A stretch of 45,598 nt of DNA, from the IMG/VR virus record IMGVR_UViG_3300039106_000384, positions 1 to 45,598 of that record; one strand, 5' to 3'. Positions 33,177-40,654 of the stretch are shown one piece after another. Under the pieces are notes generated by a model. That model saw only the letters and a program-made list of their open reading frames with translations. It had not been told where the DNA came from and made no database searches. Origin of the DNA: a virus. The position numbers and the translations under genes were made by a program. Position 1 is the first letter of the stretch; every line of letters begins with the position of its first letter.

Positions 33177-33205
33177 ATTATACTATGAAACGACTGTTTT
33201 GTCAA
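33177..33205 (-). promoter_or_regulatory. Sigma70-type promoter overlapping a stop codon
   Basis: Minus strand: TTGACA, 17 bases, TATAAT. The TGA of the 49-residue gene is embedded in the -35 TTGACA. Confidence 0.85.
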
Positions 33206-33351
33206 TCGTTAATTTGAATTGTTTCTTTGATGACTTCGTATCCGTTGAGCTTGCTATCGGATACTATCTTGTCTGCTTTCGCTTCATTGGTGTAATAAAA
33301 TTTATTTCTTAATACACCATCTTCTCTAACTGTTACTACGTACATTATCAT
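33202..33351 (-). CDS. Short basic protein
   Basis: 49 residues: YVVTVREDGVLRNKFYYTNEAKADKIVSDSKLNGYEV with beta-hairpin-like alternation. GAGGA lies 7 bases before the ATG; the stop codon overlaps the -35 box of the next gene. Function unknown. Confidence 0.55.
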   Translation of the reverse strand: MIMYVVTVREDGVLRNKFYYTNEAKADKIVSDSKLNGYEVIKETIQIND

Positions 33352-33396
33352 AATACTGTCCTCAATGTATTATTTAACATTAGAGGACAGATTATT

Positions 33397-33879
33397 TTAT
33401 GCCGCTTTTTGTGATTTAAGCACGTGATGTAACCGGTCAGCGCAGTAACTTGCGGCCCAAGCGTTTGGTTTAACCATCGGAATAACATTGCAAGTACCGC
33501 GAATGTAACCAATTGCCTGGGTTACAACACAGCTTGAACCGTGTATTTCGTTTGGGTTAATATCAAGATGGACAGCAACATCGCGCCCTTCTAATACTTC
33601 GTGTAGTTTTAAGTACAGTTCAGAAATTTTATATACTTCCGTCATTAGACGCATACTTGGGCGGTTGCGTTTTTGGTCGTAATCTACTTCAGTTGAACTT
33701 TCACCGAAGATTTTACAACCGTGTTTGCCATCAATGTGTACTACAATCGCCATTGTGTATTCAGCATGCCATACACCATTCTTACGGAAACGTGTACTAT
33801 CGCCGCCAATGTAGATTTTTGTTTCTTCACTTTGTGCATTGATAAAATCACGTACTTCATCGAAATTCAGTTTTTTCAT
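33397..33879 (-). CDS. RNase H-like fold protein (YkuK/DUF458 type)
   Basis: 160 residues starting MKKLNFDEVRDF (AAAGGG before it; any earlier start would run through the tRNA-Phe gene). IYIGGDSTRF (about 18-27) with DSxR gives the first acidic residue, and VHLDINP (about 103-109) and PNAWAASYCADR follow as in the YkuK family. Nuclease activity is inferred from the fold; the substrate is unknown. Confidence 0.75.
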   Translation of the reverse strand: MKKLNFDEVRDFINAQSEETKIYIGGDSTRFRKNGVWHAEYTMAIVVHIDGKHGCKIFGESSTEVDYDQKRNRPSMRLMTEVYKISELYLKLHEVLEGRDVAVHLDINPNEIHGSSCVVTQAIGYIRGTCNVIPMVKPNAWAASYCADRLHHVLKSQKAA

Positions 33880-33906
33880 ATACTGCCCTTTATTGTATTT
33901 AATGTT

Positions 33907-33982
33907 TGGTGCAACCTCTTGGACTTGAACCAAGCACACCCTGCGCTTCAAGCAGGTGCTCTACCGGATGAGCTAAGGTTGC
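33907..33982 (-). tRNA. tRNA-Phe(GAA)
   Basis: Full cloverleaf on the minus strand with anticodon loop TTGAAGC, T-loop TTCAAGT and encoded CCA. It sits alone, about 3 kb before the main array on the downstream side, between a phosphatase and an RNase H-like gene. Confidence 0.93.
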
Positions 33983-33990
33983 GTATTCTG

Positions 33991-34473
33991 TTACATATTG
34001 CTTTTAGTTAAGTGATGTCTATAATCATCACGCCAGTTGTGTTGCTCATCTGGGTTATGTGTTAGCCCGAGCAACTTCATTAGTTTGTGTTTAACACGTA
34101 GGTTAGGACTGCGAAACTTTTCAGTATCCCTAAAGCCCATCATAACACCAATCTCTACTACTGCACCACTACGACATAGACCAGCATGACAATGTACAAC
34201 AATGTTCATATGGTCGGCTAGCGCACGTTGTAGTAACTGCAAAATTGCTTCTGCTTGCGCATCGCTAATCAATGGCTCTTCACCGTACTCTGCAACATCA
34301 GTATCTTCTGCATCTAAAAACTTAAACTGATGCACTTCTTTAAATGCAAACTTTGGGGTCGGAAAGATGGTAATTGGGTTAACGATTTGAATAAGCATAG
34401 AGTTAGTGCCAGCATCGAAGTGCTCACCTACTTGTATGTCTTTCATACTAACGTTTTCAATCCACGGTTTCAT
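33991..34473 (-). CDS. Protein tyrosine/dual-specificity phosphatase
   Basis: 160 residues. HCHAGLCRSG (94-103) is the HCx5R P-loop with nucleophile Cys95 and Arg101; a general acid Asp is likely in the LDAEDTD segment (53-59). Phages use such enzymes to alter host signalling or RNA 5' ends. It ends 8 bases before the tRNA-Phe. Confidence 0.85.
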   Translation of the reverse strand: MKPWIENVSMKDIQVGEHFDAGTNSMLIQIVNPITIFPTPKFAFKEVHQFKFLDAEDTDVAEYGEEPLISDAQAEAILQLLQRALADHMNIVVHCHAGLCRSGAVVEIGVMMGFRDTEKFRSPNLRVKHKLMKLLGLTHNPDEQHNWRDDYRHHLTKSNM

Positions 34474-34487
34474 CGTAGCTTCCTCCT

Positions 34488-34622
34488 TTACATTATTGGG
34501 ATAACTGGGGCAATTTTTTTAAGTTGTTCCATATTATCGGTATCGGTGTGGTTGTATTTGTTGGGGTTTTCTGCAATACGAGCAAAGATTAGTTCTTCTA
34601 AGTATCCTAAATCATCTGGCAT
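34488..34622 (-). CDS. Short protein
   Basis: 44 residues (LGYLEELIFARIAENPNKY). AAAGG lies 8 bases before the ATG; the stop is followed by the SD of the phosphatase gene. Consistent with a small phage gene. Confidence 0.5.
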   Translation of the reverse strand: MPDDLGYLEELIFARIAENPNKYNHTDTDNMEQLKKIAPVIPIM

Positions 34623-34648
34623 TGTGTTGACCTTTCCTAAGTTTTGTA

Positions 34649-34677
34649 ATTATACTATCAATTGACTAGTTTGTCAA
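34649..34677 (-). promoter_or_regulatory. Sigma70 promoter overlapping a stop codon
   Basis: Minus strand: TTGACA, 17 bases, TATAAT. The TGA stop of the 123-residue gene lies inside the -35 box, the second such case here. Confidence 0.85.
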
Positions 34678-35045
34678 TCGTTATCTTTGAAATATTCTGG
34701 GTGGTTAGCACGTACAGCAAGGTGTGTACCCATTGCACTACCACTGCTAAATTGTGCTCCTATCTTAAACTTTCTTCCATTGAGTGTGAATGGCTTTAAT
34801 ACACTATCACCATTCCACCAACCACGCTGTATACTAATATATCCATCTGCACCTAACCGCTCACGCAACTTGGCAAACTCTGGGTGGTCGGCTGAACTAG
34901 TAGACGAGCAATTGCCCTTACCTTGTAAGATTAGTAGTAATTCTTCAGCAGTTGGCTCACGACCTCGTTGTGTATAGGTATTCCACTCTTCTTTAATAGT
35001 TACACTTGTTAAGTACTCTGGGTCGATTGTAAAGTCCACTACCAT
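34674..35045 (-). CDS. Hypothetical protein
   Basis: 123 residues, beta-rich with GWWNGDSVLKPFTLNGRKFKIGAQFSSGSAMG near the end. No motif recognised; last gene of a chain of seven short overlapping early genes. Confidence 0.6.
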   Translation of the reverse strand: MVVDFTIDPEYLTSVTIKEEWNTYTQRGREPTAEELLLILQGKGNCSSTSSADHPEFAKLRERLGADGYISIQRGWWNGDSVLKPFTLNGRKFKIGAQFSSGSAMGTHLAVRANHPEYFKDND

Positions 35046-35296
35046 GTCTCACTTTTTAATATTTGAAAAGTTAGTGCTTTTTGTTCTTCCTCAGTAAGCA
35101 GGGCCATCTCACTACGATCCCTATGTTTAAACCATATCAAGTTACTGTCGGTATCTAGTGTAGCTATAGTATATGCTTTGTAGGCTAAATGTGAGGGCAG
35201 TATTTTGCCTCGACATATTACGTACTGCCCAACAGTTCTGCTCTTGTAAACACTGCGTATTTCAGCACCATCTGGTCCCATATCATAATAGTACAT
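35039..35296 (-). CDS. Hypothetical protein
   Basis: 85 residues (YYYDMGPDGAEIRSVYKSRTVGQYVICRGK then a helical C-terminus). Coupled to neighbours (TAATG before, 7-base overlap after). Function unknown. Confidence 0.6.
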   Translation of the reverse strand: MYYYDMGPDGAEIRSVYKSRTVGQYVICRGKILPSHLAYKAYTIATLDTDSNLIWFKHRDRSEMALLTEEEQKALTFQILKSETW

Positions 35297-35484
35297 TATA
35301 CTTTTCTACCTTTGAATTTAGTATCTTTGGTGCCTCTGCGTTTGTACCAACCGTAGACCTCACCGTTGGGTAGTAGACCATCAATAACACCATCGGCACC
35401 CATTTCTCCAATAAACACAGGAGGCACTTCAACGTGCTTCTGAAGTGCCTCCTTGTCCTTAACCCACTGTGGTTTGTGTTTCAA
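35296..35484 (-). CDS. Small hypothetical protein
   Basis: 62 residues, basic at both ends (KHKPQWVKDKE and KFKGRK). ATGA and TAATG overlaps support coding. Unrecognised. Confidence 0.55.
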   Translation of the reverse strand: MKHKPQWVKDKEALQKHVEVPPVFIGEMGADGVIDGLLPNGEVYGWYKRRGTKDTKFKGRKV

Positions 35485-35828
35485 AAGTCATAATCCTTTG
35501 CTTCTGTATGGTCTGCATTAAGTGCCTCCCATACTAGACTCTTTTGAAAATTTTCATAAGCAGGACCTTTATTAATCCATTCTTTGTAGTAGTCTTCATG
35601 TCCCCAACTACCCTCAGGTGCGTTTTTAATTAACCACTTAACAATATCAGCTAATGCTGGCTGATTAAACGCATCAGCTCTGGCTACGCTACTGTATAGG
35701 TCGTTGCTTAGAACTGCTTGTAAGAAACTACCCGGTTCTATAGCATAGAGAAAATAGCGGTGTAGTGCTTCTTGTGTGTGGTCGGGCACTTTACTGAAAA
35801 AGTCCCATTCAAATTTAGTTTTCATCAA
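35481..35828 (-). CDS. Conserved phage hypothetical protein
   Basis: 115 residues (FEWDFFSKVPDHTQEALHRYFLYAIEPGSFLQAVLSNDL...), a recognisable family with a two-helix WDF...VP...ALxxYF start in many phages, unknown function. An in-frame ATG one codon later is equally possible. Confidence 0.65.
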   Translation of the reverse strand: MMKTKFEWDFFSKVPDHTQEALHRYFLYAIEPGSFLQAVLSNDLYSSVARADAFNQPALADIVKWLIKNAPEGSWGHEDYYKEWINKGPAYENFQKSLVWEALNADHTEAKDYDF

Positions 35829-36084
35829 CTTCTCCTAATGCTAACGCCATCATTGTTAATATACTTGGATCCTTAACTGCAATGTAATAATTTCTACTAC
35901 TATTTGTAGGCCAACCACTCGTCCAATCACTGGATATGCTCCAATTGTGAGGACCCAAGCGTTCACGGATCCATGTTTCATATGGGTAGTAGTCAGGCCA
36001 ATATGAGTCGTCAAACTTAACAGCATAGCGCATGTGGTTTTCACGATAGAACTTATGTCTGCGATCTAATTTAATAATCTTCAT
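35815..36084 (-). CDS. Hypothetical protein
   Basis: 89 residues with aromatic repeats (RYAVKFDDSYWPDYYPYETW, WSISSDWTSGW). No known function; overlaps the next gene by 14 bases. Confidence 0.6.
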   Translation of the reverse strand: MKIIKLDRRHKFYRENHMRYAVKFDDSYWPDYYPYETWIRERLGPHNWSISSDWTSGWPTNSSRNYYIAVKDPSILTMMALALGEVDEN

Positions 36085-36085
36085 T

Positions 36086-36532
36086 TTAAAAATCTTCTGT
36101 AACTTGTTGAAAATCCTCTAACTCATCTAAGTTAGTGTCTTCGTTGTAGTCAAAGCTACCACCATAGTAACCATTGTGGTCATTACGCACTTCAATATCA
36201 ATGTAACCACGGTCGGTATGTAGAGTATAGAAACCGTCTTGGATTACGTCACCGTAATCGCCACCGTCAGCTTCAGTCCACGCACGGTCAGCAGTCCACG
36301 CTTTATCTTCGCCACCTAAAACCAATGCTCCACGCATTAGATCAAATGAGTCACCCCGACCTAAAATGTCTAAGCCTGTGATGTGGTTGACCCAAACTGA
36401 GTTACAGCAATCATTAGCTGTGTCGTAACGGAAGTACTTGCCTTCAGTTGTACGAAATACCACAGTCCAGTTGTCACGTGCAAGAAAAACACCATTGATG
36501 CGTTTGCCAATTAAATCTTTAAACACTGTCAT
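36086..36532 (-). CDS. DUF7448-like hypothetical protein
   Basis: 148 residues. INGVFLARDNWTVVFRTTEGKYFRYDTANDCCNSVWVNHITG matches the pattern of small phage proteins I know as DUF7448 (repeated VxFxTxxGxxYxxxxDCCS). Function unknown. One base after the upstream neighbour and ATGA-coupled. Confidence 0.6.
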   Translation of the reverse strand: MTVFKDLIGKRINGVFLARDNWTVVFRTTEGKYFRYDTANDCCNSVWVNHITGLDILGRGDSFDLMRGALVLGGEDKAWTADRAWTEADGGDYGDVIQDGFYTLHTDRGYIDIEVRNDHNGYYGGSFDYNEDTNLDELEDFQQVTEDF

Positions 36533-36771
36533 ATTCTTTTCCCTCGCTTTCTCAATTCATCAATAATGCCCGCATAGGCTAAGGTTTCTTCTTGACGCAA
36601 TGCTTCTAGCATATTCATACAATTTATGATATATGCTGTTTCCATGTCACGCATTAGTAATATCTTACGGTCTTTAGTCAGCCAAGTAGTGCGATGAGTC
36701 TTACGATATTCCTTAAAGTCCGCATCACTAGGCGTACTTAGTATATCCCAGGCTAATTCTTCTTCAGTCAT
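36529..36771 (-). CDS. Helical hypothetical protein
   Basis: 80 residues from MTEEELAWDIL; this ATG overlaps the previous stop (TAATG), preferred over an ATG 7 codons earlier. All helical, charged. Unrecognised. Confidence 0.6.
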   Translation of the reverse strand: MTEEELAWDILSTPSDADFKEYRKTHRTTWLTKDRKILLMRDMETAYIINCMNMLEALRQEETLAYAGIIDELRKRGKRI

Positions 36772-37067
36772 TATGTGCTTAAAGTTTCCCACACTAATTG
36801 TTTTTCGAGCATCTCACGTATTTCTGGATCATCTGTATAGTTTAACATGTGCCCTTCTTCGTGCTCACAATCTATGTATATTGGGTCACCTACTTTGAAG
36901 CGTGGGCAGATATTAGCAAAATCGTGTTCTGGAATTTCACCATAAAAGTTATCAACTGGAAAATCTGGATTCATGTCTAAGAAACAGTTGGCAGTAGTAC
37001 CCTCAACTGTATAGTTCGAGTAGCCATAATCTTCTAACACACAAAATTTACATTCAACACACTTCAT
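36771..37067 (-). CDS. Cys-rich hypothetical protein
   Basis: 98 residues with CVECKFC at residues 3-9 and two further Cys (about 29 and 54), a plausible zinc-binding set. First gene of a chain of overlapping early genes with a consensus promoter. Confidence 0.65.
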   Translation of the reverse strand: MKCVECKFCVLEDYGYSNYTVEGTTANCFLDMNPDFPVDNFYGEIPEHDFANICPRFKVGDPIYIDCEHEEGHMLNYTDDPEIREMLEKQLVWETLST

Positions 37068-37093
37068 AATATTCTCTTTTTCTAATTGTATGT

Positions 37094-37122
37094 ATTATAC
37101 ATTCATATTGTTGTTTTGTCAA
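37094..37122 (-). promoter_or_regulatory. Sigma70 promoter of the 98-residue gene chain
   Basis: Minus strand: TTGACA, 17 bases, TATAAT, directly downstream of the first array tRNA. Confidence 0.85.
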
Positions 37123-37130
37123 TCGAAATT

Positions 37131-37206
<76 letters not shown>

Positions 37207-37321
37207 AGTGAATGTTTGTCCACCGTCGCAGACTCTATCGAGATAACATTCAATCCTGTTCTCAACTTTACGGATATGTTGATCGAACCTCTACATAACC
37301 GTGTAGCCGGATGCATTCTGT

Positions 37322-37393
37322 AATATTACTGCTCAGTAACATTTGAACTGATTTAGCCGGTTTTGACGGCAAATGTTACTGCTCAGTAACATT
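37322..37393. repeat. Two palindromes and a central hairpin
   Basis: A 10-bp-arm palindrome (arms AATGTTACTG and CAGTAACATT around CT) appears twice, the first copy with one mismatch, 50 bases apart, with a GCCG/CGGC hairpin between. No gene lies in this 220-base stretch between tRNAs. Confidence 0.6.
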
Positions 37394-37423
37394 TTATTTG
37401 GTGCGCCCGGAGGAAATGTTAAC

Positions 37424-37502
37424 TGGTGCGCCGGACACGAGTCGAACGTGCATGTGTCCAATTACCTTTCACTTGGTTCGTAGCCAAAGGGGATACCAGC
37501 GC
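37424..37502 (-). tRNA. Atypical tRNA-Arg(ACG)-like
   Basis: Acceptor GCGCTGG/CCGGCGC, anticodon loop CTACGAA (ACG, with T33) on a 5-bp stem, T-loop TTCGACT and encoded CCA are present, but no D-arm can be formed and the variable region is about 20 bases. A second, truncated copy of its 3' end (GGGCGCACCA) follows 16 bases on. Confidence 0.45.
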
Positions 37503-37503
37503 A

Positions 37504-37653
37504 TTATTTGTTTATATTATATTTGACAATAATTGCACTAACGCGGCGATAATTCGCTCCTTGCGCTTGCAATCCAACTTTAAGTAAAGCCTGCCTTATA
37601 CTAGTTGTTGTCTCAAGTGCCGCTGAGCTGTATCCCTGTTCCAGCACCCGCAC
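37504..37653 (-). pseudogene. HNH-associated DNA-binding domain fragment
   Basis: 49 codons from a GTG without SD: ALLKVGLQAQGANYRRVSAIIVKYNI matches the 'LGL..xGgNYrxlkxxIxxyxID' segment found just before HNH nuclease domains in phage homing endonucleases; the SHF and nuclease parts are missing. It starts 8 bases from tRNA-Arg(TCG) and ends beside the atypical tRNA, as expected for a decayed homing endonuclease in a tRNA array. Confidence 0.55.
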
Positions 37654-37661
37654 ATAATTGT

Positions 37662-37738
37662 TGGAGCCCCCGGCTGGATTCGAACCAGCGACCTTCTCGT
37701 TCGAAGCGAGATCTTCTAGTCCACTGAAATACGGAGGC
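37662..37738 (-). tRNA. tRNA-Arg(TCG)
   Basis: Acceptor GCCTCCG/CGGGGGC, anticodon loop CTTCGAA (TCG), T-loop TTCGAAT, encoded CCA. Confidence 0.92.
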
Positions 37739-37744
37739 ATTGTT

Positions 37745-37821
37745 TGGTAGAAGTAGTTGGATTTGAACCAACGATCTCCGGCGTATGAAGCCGTTGCATT
37801 GAGCCTCTATGCTATACTTCT
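37745..37821 (-). tRNA. tRNA-Met(CAT), elongator or Ile2
   Basis: Anticodon loop TTCATAC (CAT), perfect AGAAGTA/TACTTCT acceptor, encoded CCA. CAT could read AUG, or AUA if C34 is modified to lysidine; the sequence does not decide. Confidence 0.9.
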
Positions 37822-37822
37822 A

Positions 37823-37897
37823 TGGAGCACCGAGAGGGAATCAAACCCACCTAAGAAGTTTTGCAGACTCCTACCTAAATCACTCGGACATCGGTGC
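37823..37897 (-). tRNA. tRNA-Cys(GCA)
   Basis: Anticodon loop CTGCAAA, acceptor GCACCGA/TCGGTGC, T73 before the encoded CCA as usual for tRNA-Cys. Confidence 0.9.
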
Positions 37898-37903
37898 TTA
37901 AAA

Positions 37904-37977
37904 TGGCTACCTCGTACGGACTCGAACCGCATTCTCTGGTTTTGGAGACCAGGACACATCCTATATACCACGAGGTA
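37904..37977 (-). tRNA. tRNA-Trp(CCA), copy 1
   Basis: Anticodon loop CTCCAAA (CCA), acceptor TACCTCG/CGAGGTA with G73 and encoded CCA. A second tRNA-Trp with a different body lies at the other end of the array. Confidence 0.9.
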
Positions 37978-37993
37978 ATAACCTATATTATAT

Positions 37994-38068
37994 TGGCTGG
38001 GGTTGATGGTAACGATCCATCTTACCTACTTTCAAAGAGTAGTATCTGAGCCTCTCGATTTAACCCCA
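37994..38068 (-). tRNA. tRNA-Gln(TTG)
   Basis: Anticodon loop CTTTGAA (TTG), stem CTACT/AGTAG, encoded CCA. The T-loop ATCGTTA is unusual. Confidence 0.85.
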
Positions 38069-38083
38069 ATTAAATTTTACTAC

Positions 38084-38157
38084 TGGTGCTCCTAACAAGA
38101 ATTGAACTTGTGATTCTGTCTTACCAAGACAGTGTTATACCACTTAACTATAAGAGC
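38084..38157 (-). tRNA. tRNA-Thr(GGT)
   Basis: Anticodon loop TTGGTAA, acceptor GCTCTTA/TAGGAGC, encoded CCA. Confidence 0.9.
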
Positions 38158-38162
38158 TAGTG

Positions 38163-39254
38163 CTAATTATTAATTATTCTAATACCTGAATCGACATCAA
38201 AATATTGTCTTATAACTATATCAGTTAATACGTTGTTGGTTATAATAGATTGCGATGGTACCAACCAATGACTATCAACTAAATTTAATTTATATTCATT
38301 ATGCTGTAAACTATTATTAGGTAGAATTAAAAATTCACCATTAGCCAATAATGATTTATCTAATCGTAAATCTATATATTGTTTATTAATAGATACAATT
38401 TCCTGCGTATCATTATAAAGATATGCAATTTCTGCTATATTATTAGTTAAATCAACACTGTATGATATTATTTTAGTAGCACTATTAATAGCTATGCTAT
38501 ACGCATCTTTATTATTGTTGTTAGTTATTAATCTTGCAGTAGGAATATGTTTTTTATTTTCCCAAAATATATCTAGGTATTTTTGTAATTCTGTAATATA
38601 GTCAACATCAAATTCTACATGCGGATTAAATTTATATATTAAATCCGGATATGATTCATTGATTTCAGCTTTTACCCAATTTGGTAATTTATCATATGCC
38701 ATTGGCGATAAACATCTTGGCCAATCTGCACCACTTACTGCATCATATATGTCAGCCCATTCATTGGGTTTCTCTTGAACTATTTGATTGGTAAACCCAT
38801 CTGAACATTTATATAAATAAAAATCACAACAATATTTAGATGGTATAATAGGCAAATGCGTATTATTATACGCAGTTGTTAATCCTTCTCCCCATATATC
38901 ATTGTCTACGATCTCATGAAATATTAAATCATGCTCTTTATTGACATACGACGAATTGAATGTTGCATTTATTAACGTAATTTTATTTTCTAATTTTAAA
39001 TTTTTAATTAATTCTAGCCCAAATTCATAACGAATTGAATTTGATTCAAATGCAGTAATATGTTTAGGATTATATTTTAGTGCTAAAAATGAAAGCAACC
39101 CAGTACCAAATCCAATATCTATACAATGTTTGTTAGTTACATTATTTTTAAAACTGTTATCATAAAATTGATTACGTAGACGATCTGATATTATCCCAAA
39201 CGCTACGCCATTGTCATTTTTCCAATCGATGATTTGACTTAATTGTTTATTCAA
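38163..39254 (-). CDS. PRMT-like SAM-dependent methyltransferase
   Basis: 363 residues. IDIGFGTGLLSFLAL (45-59) is SAM motif I, AFESN the acidic end of beta 2, and IFHEIVDNDIWGEG resembles the double-Glu loop of protein arginine methyltransferases; the C-terminal half is a beta-rich domain as in that family. Target unknown: ribosomal, virion or host proteins. More AT-rich than the tRNAs around it; an obvious cargo gene in the array. Confidence 0.75.
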   Translation of the reverse strand: MNKQLSQIIDWKNDNGVAFGIISDRLRNQFYDNSFKNNVTNKHCIDIGFGTGLLSFLALKYNPKHITAFESNSIRYEFGLELIKNLKLENKITLINATFNSSYVNKEHDLIFHEIVDNDIWGEGLTTAYNNTHLPIIPSKYCCDFYLYKCSDGFTNQIVQEKPNEWADIYDAVSGADWPRCLSPMAYDKLPNWVKAEINESYPDLIYKFNPHVEFDVDYITELQKYLDIFWENKKHIPTARLITNNNNKDAYSIAINSATKIISYSVDLTNNIAEIAYLYNDTQEIVSINKQYIDLRLDKSLLANGEFLILPNNSLQHNEYKLNLVDSHWLVPSQSIITNNVLTDIVIRQYFDVDSGIRIINN

Positions 39255-39263
39255 TTTTATCTC

Positions 39264-39725
39264 TTAATTAATGCTTTTACCAAATATTTCATTGAGATAT
39301 TCAGCATCCCAAAATTTATAATAATTAGTTTTAGCTATTTTATTTCTTGCCGCTAACAGCTTATTCATTGGCTGACACAATATTAAATTATGTTTGCCAT
39401 TGTTGGTTTGTGCTTCGCCGATATAAGTATTTCTTGTGCTATGGTCTGGCAGGTATTCTATTAATGGGTTTTGTTCTTTTAATATTGCGCAGGCTTTATT
39501 TAATTCTTCGATTGTAATTGCAGATCTAATTACATATATAATTAATTCAAAGTCTCTGTTAGGAGGAGTAATTAATGTAACATTATCAACAATTTGTACT
39601 TCATATAAATTCATGCTAGCTTTAGCAAACGGACAAACCGAAAGCCCACCTAAACTTTTTTGTGGCAAGCCTACATAGATTGCCCAATCGTAAATGTCTT
39701 TCTTAATTTGTTCATCTGTACTCAT
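39264..39725 (-). CDS. Hypothetical protein
   Basis: 153 residues. LPQKSLGGLSVCPFAKASM (about 20-38) and NLILCQPMNKLLAARNKIAKTNYYKFWD are conserved-looking stretches with two Cys. No family named; it is coupled to the PRMT-like gene 9 bases downstream and has a TATAAATA motif, so the pair is probably late-expressed. Confidence 0.65.
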   Translation of the reverse strand: MSTDEQIKKDIYDWAIYVGLPQKSLGGLSVCPFAKASMNLYEVQIVDNVTLITPPNRDFELIIYVIRSAITIEELNKACAILKEQNPLIEYLPDHSTRNTYIGEAQTNNGKHNLILCQPMNKLLAARNKIAKTNYYKFWDAEYLNEIFGKSIN

Positions 39726-39749
39726 ATATTTCCTTTATGCTATCAGCCC

Positions 39750-39757
39750 TATTTATA
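39750..39757 (-). promoter_or_regulatory. Late promoter TATAAATA
   Basis: Perfect late consensus on the minus strand 25 bases before the 153-residue gene. Confidence 0.6.
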
Positions 39758-39799
39758 TACATGATACTGTAGGTATCCGGCAATTTGATATAAGAATGA

Positions 39800-39902
39800 G
39801 TTGGGAGTTATCCTCCCGGAAAATCGTAGCCCTATACGTCTATAGGGTTCACGTGTAAATCCACGTTTGGCTGGTGTGCATTGTTAAGAGGCATCCTCGA
39901 TT
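39800..39902 (-). ncRNA. Multibranched RNA element without ORF
   Basis: Minus-strand hairpins GAGG/CCTC, ACGTG/CACGT and CCCTATA/TATAGGG are enclosed by AATC/GATT, forming a four-way-junction (cloverleaf-like) shape with no anticodon or CCA; a GGGAG/CTCCC hairpin follows. Lies between tRNA-Ser(GCT) and the late promoter. Confidence 0.45.
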
Positions 39903-39907
39903 AGTTT

Positions 39908-39994
39908 TGGCGGAAGAGACAGGAGTTGAACCTGCATAACCTTTTCAGGTCGACGGCTTAGCAAGCCGTTGCAATACCATTATGCGACTCTTCC
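39908..39994 (-). tRNA. tRNA-Ser(GCT)
   Basis: Type II tRNA with long variable arm, anticodon loop TTGCTAA, acceptor GGAAGAG/CTCTTCC, encoded CCA. Confidence 0.92.
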
Positions 39995-39999
39995 ATTTA

Positions 40000-40410
40000 T
40001 TACATTGTTGCTTTAGGTTTTGGTTGTTTATTATTATTTTTAAGTATGCCTATTACAACTCCGCACAACCACTGCCCTTGTGCATCGTACATCTTATCAC
40101 TATTAATGTCCCAAAAGTATGTGTTGGATTGACCGCTTGGGTAGGCATTAATTAATGTACCACGTTGCTTTAATAAACATTCTTCAACATCAATTGCAGA
40201 TACAAATATAAGGTCGGTATTTACATATTGCATATTAGCAAATATACCAGTGGCCTTTTTTGTACCTCTATTATATTCTTTAACTTTTATCGAATCGATA
40301 TCAGCAATTAAACGTACTCCATCACCTGAATCAGTTACTACTGCCCAATTTTCAGCGTGTGCTGTAATTGTAAACAAAAGTGCTAACGATAATACTACAG
40401 TGCGTAACAT
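40000..40410 (-). CDS. Secreted protein, surface-adhesin-E-like
   Basis: 136 residues. Signal peptide MLRTVVLSLALLFTITAHA cut before ENWAVV; the remainder has the WxVV...D..SI...F...Y...CLLKxRGTLIN...WLCGVV pattern of small bacterial surface-adhesin-E proteins with two Cys that could form a disulfide. Bacterial in character and placed between two tRNA-Ser genes, so probably an acquired gene acting in the periplasm or at the surface. Confidence 0.7.
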   Translation of the reverse strand: MLRTVVLSLALLFTITAHAENWAVVTDSGDGVRLIADIDSIKVKEYNRGTKKATGIFANMQYVNTDLIFVSAIDVEECLLKQRGTLINAYPSGQSNTYFWDINSDKMYDAQGQWLCGVVIGILKNNNKQPKPKATM

Positions 40411-40428
40411 ATCAATCCTTAATAAAAT

Positions 40429-40516
40429 TGGTGGAAGCTAATCGCATCGAACGATTTACCATCCCTGGTAACTACAGTTTTCAAGACTGTGTGAGGAGCC
40501 GACCTCAGTAGCTTCC
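40429..40516 (-). tRNA. tRNA-Ser(TGA)
   Basis: Type II tRNA, anticodon loop CTTGAAA, T-loop TTCGATG, encoded CCA. Confidence 0.92.
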
Positions 40517-40520
40517 AATT

Positions 40521-40550
40521 ATTATAGCAAGTCACCGCCTTATTCGTCAA
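40521..40550 (-). promoter_or_regulatory. Sigma70-type promoter in tRNA array
   Basis: Minus strand: TTGACG, 18 bases, TATAAT, ending 5 bases before tRNA-Ser(TGA). It serves that tRNA and the secreted-protein gene. Confidence 0.7.
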
Positions 40551-40654
40551 CCGAAGTTGTGATCTTTTCCTTGCCTGACAGCTTTTTCAACTAGGGTTTT
40601 TCAATACTACCTGGATGCTGTTTACCCCAAACACGTAGCGGTACAAAGATTCTT

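Noticed and set aside
33879-33951. Longer start for the RNase H-like gene
   Set aside because: It would translate through tRNA-Phe; the internal ATG has AAAGGG at good spacing.
37504-37740. Longer 78-codon frame starting inside tRNA-Arg(TCG)
   Set aside because: Its first third is tRNA sequence; only the part after the tRNA resembles a protein, kept as an HNH-linked fragment.
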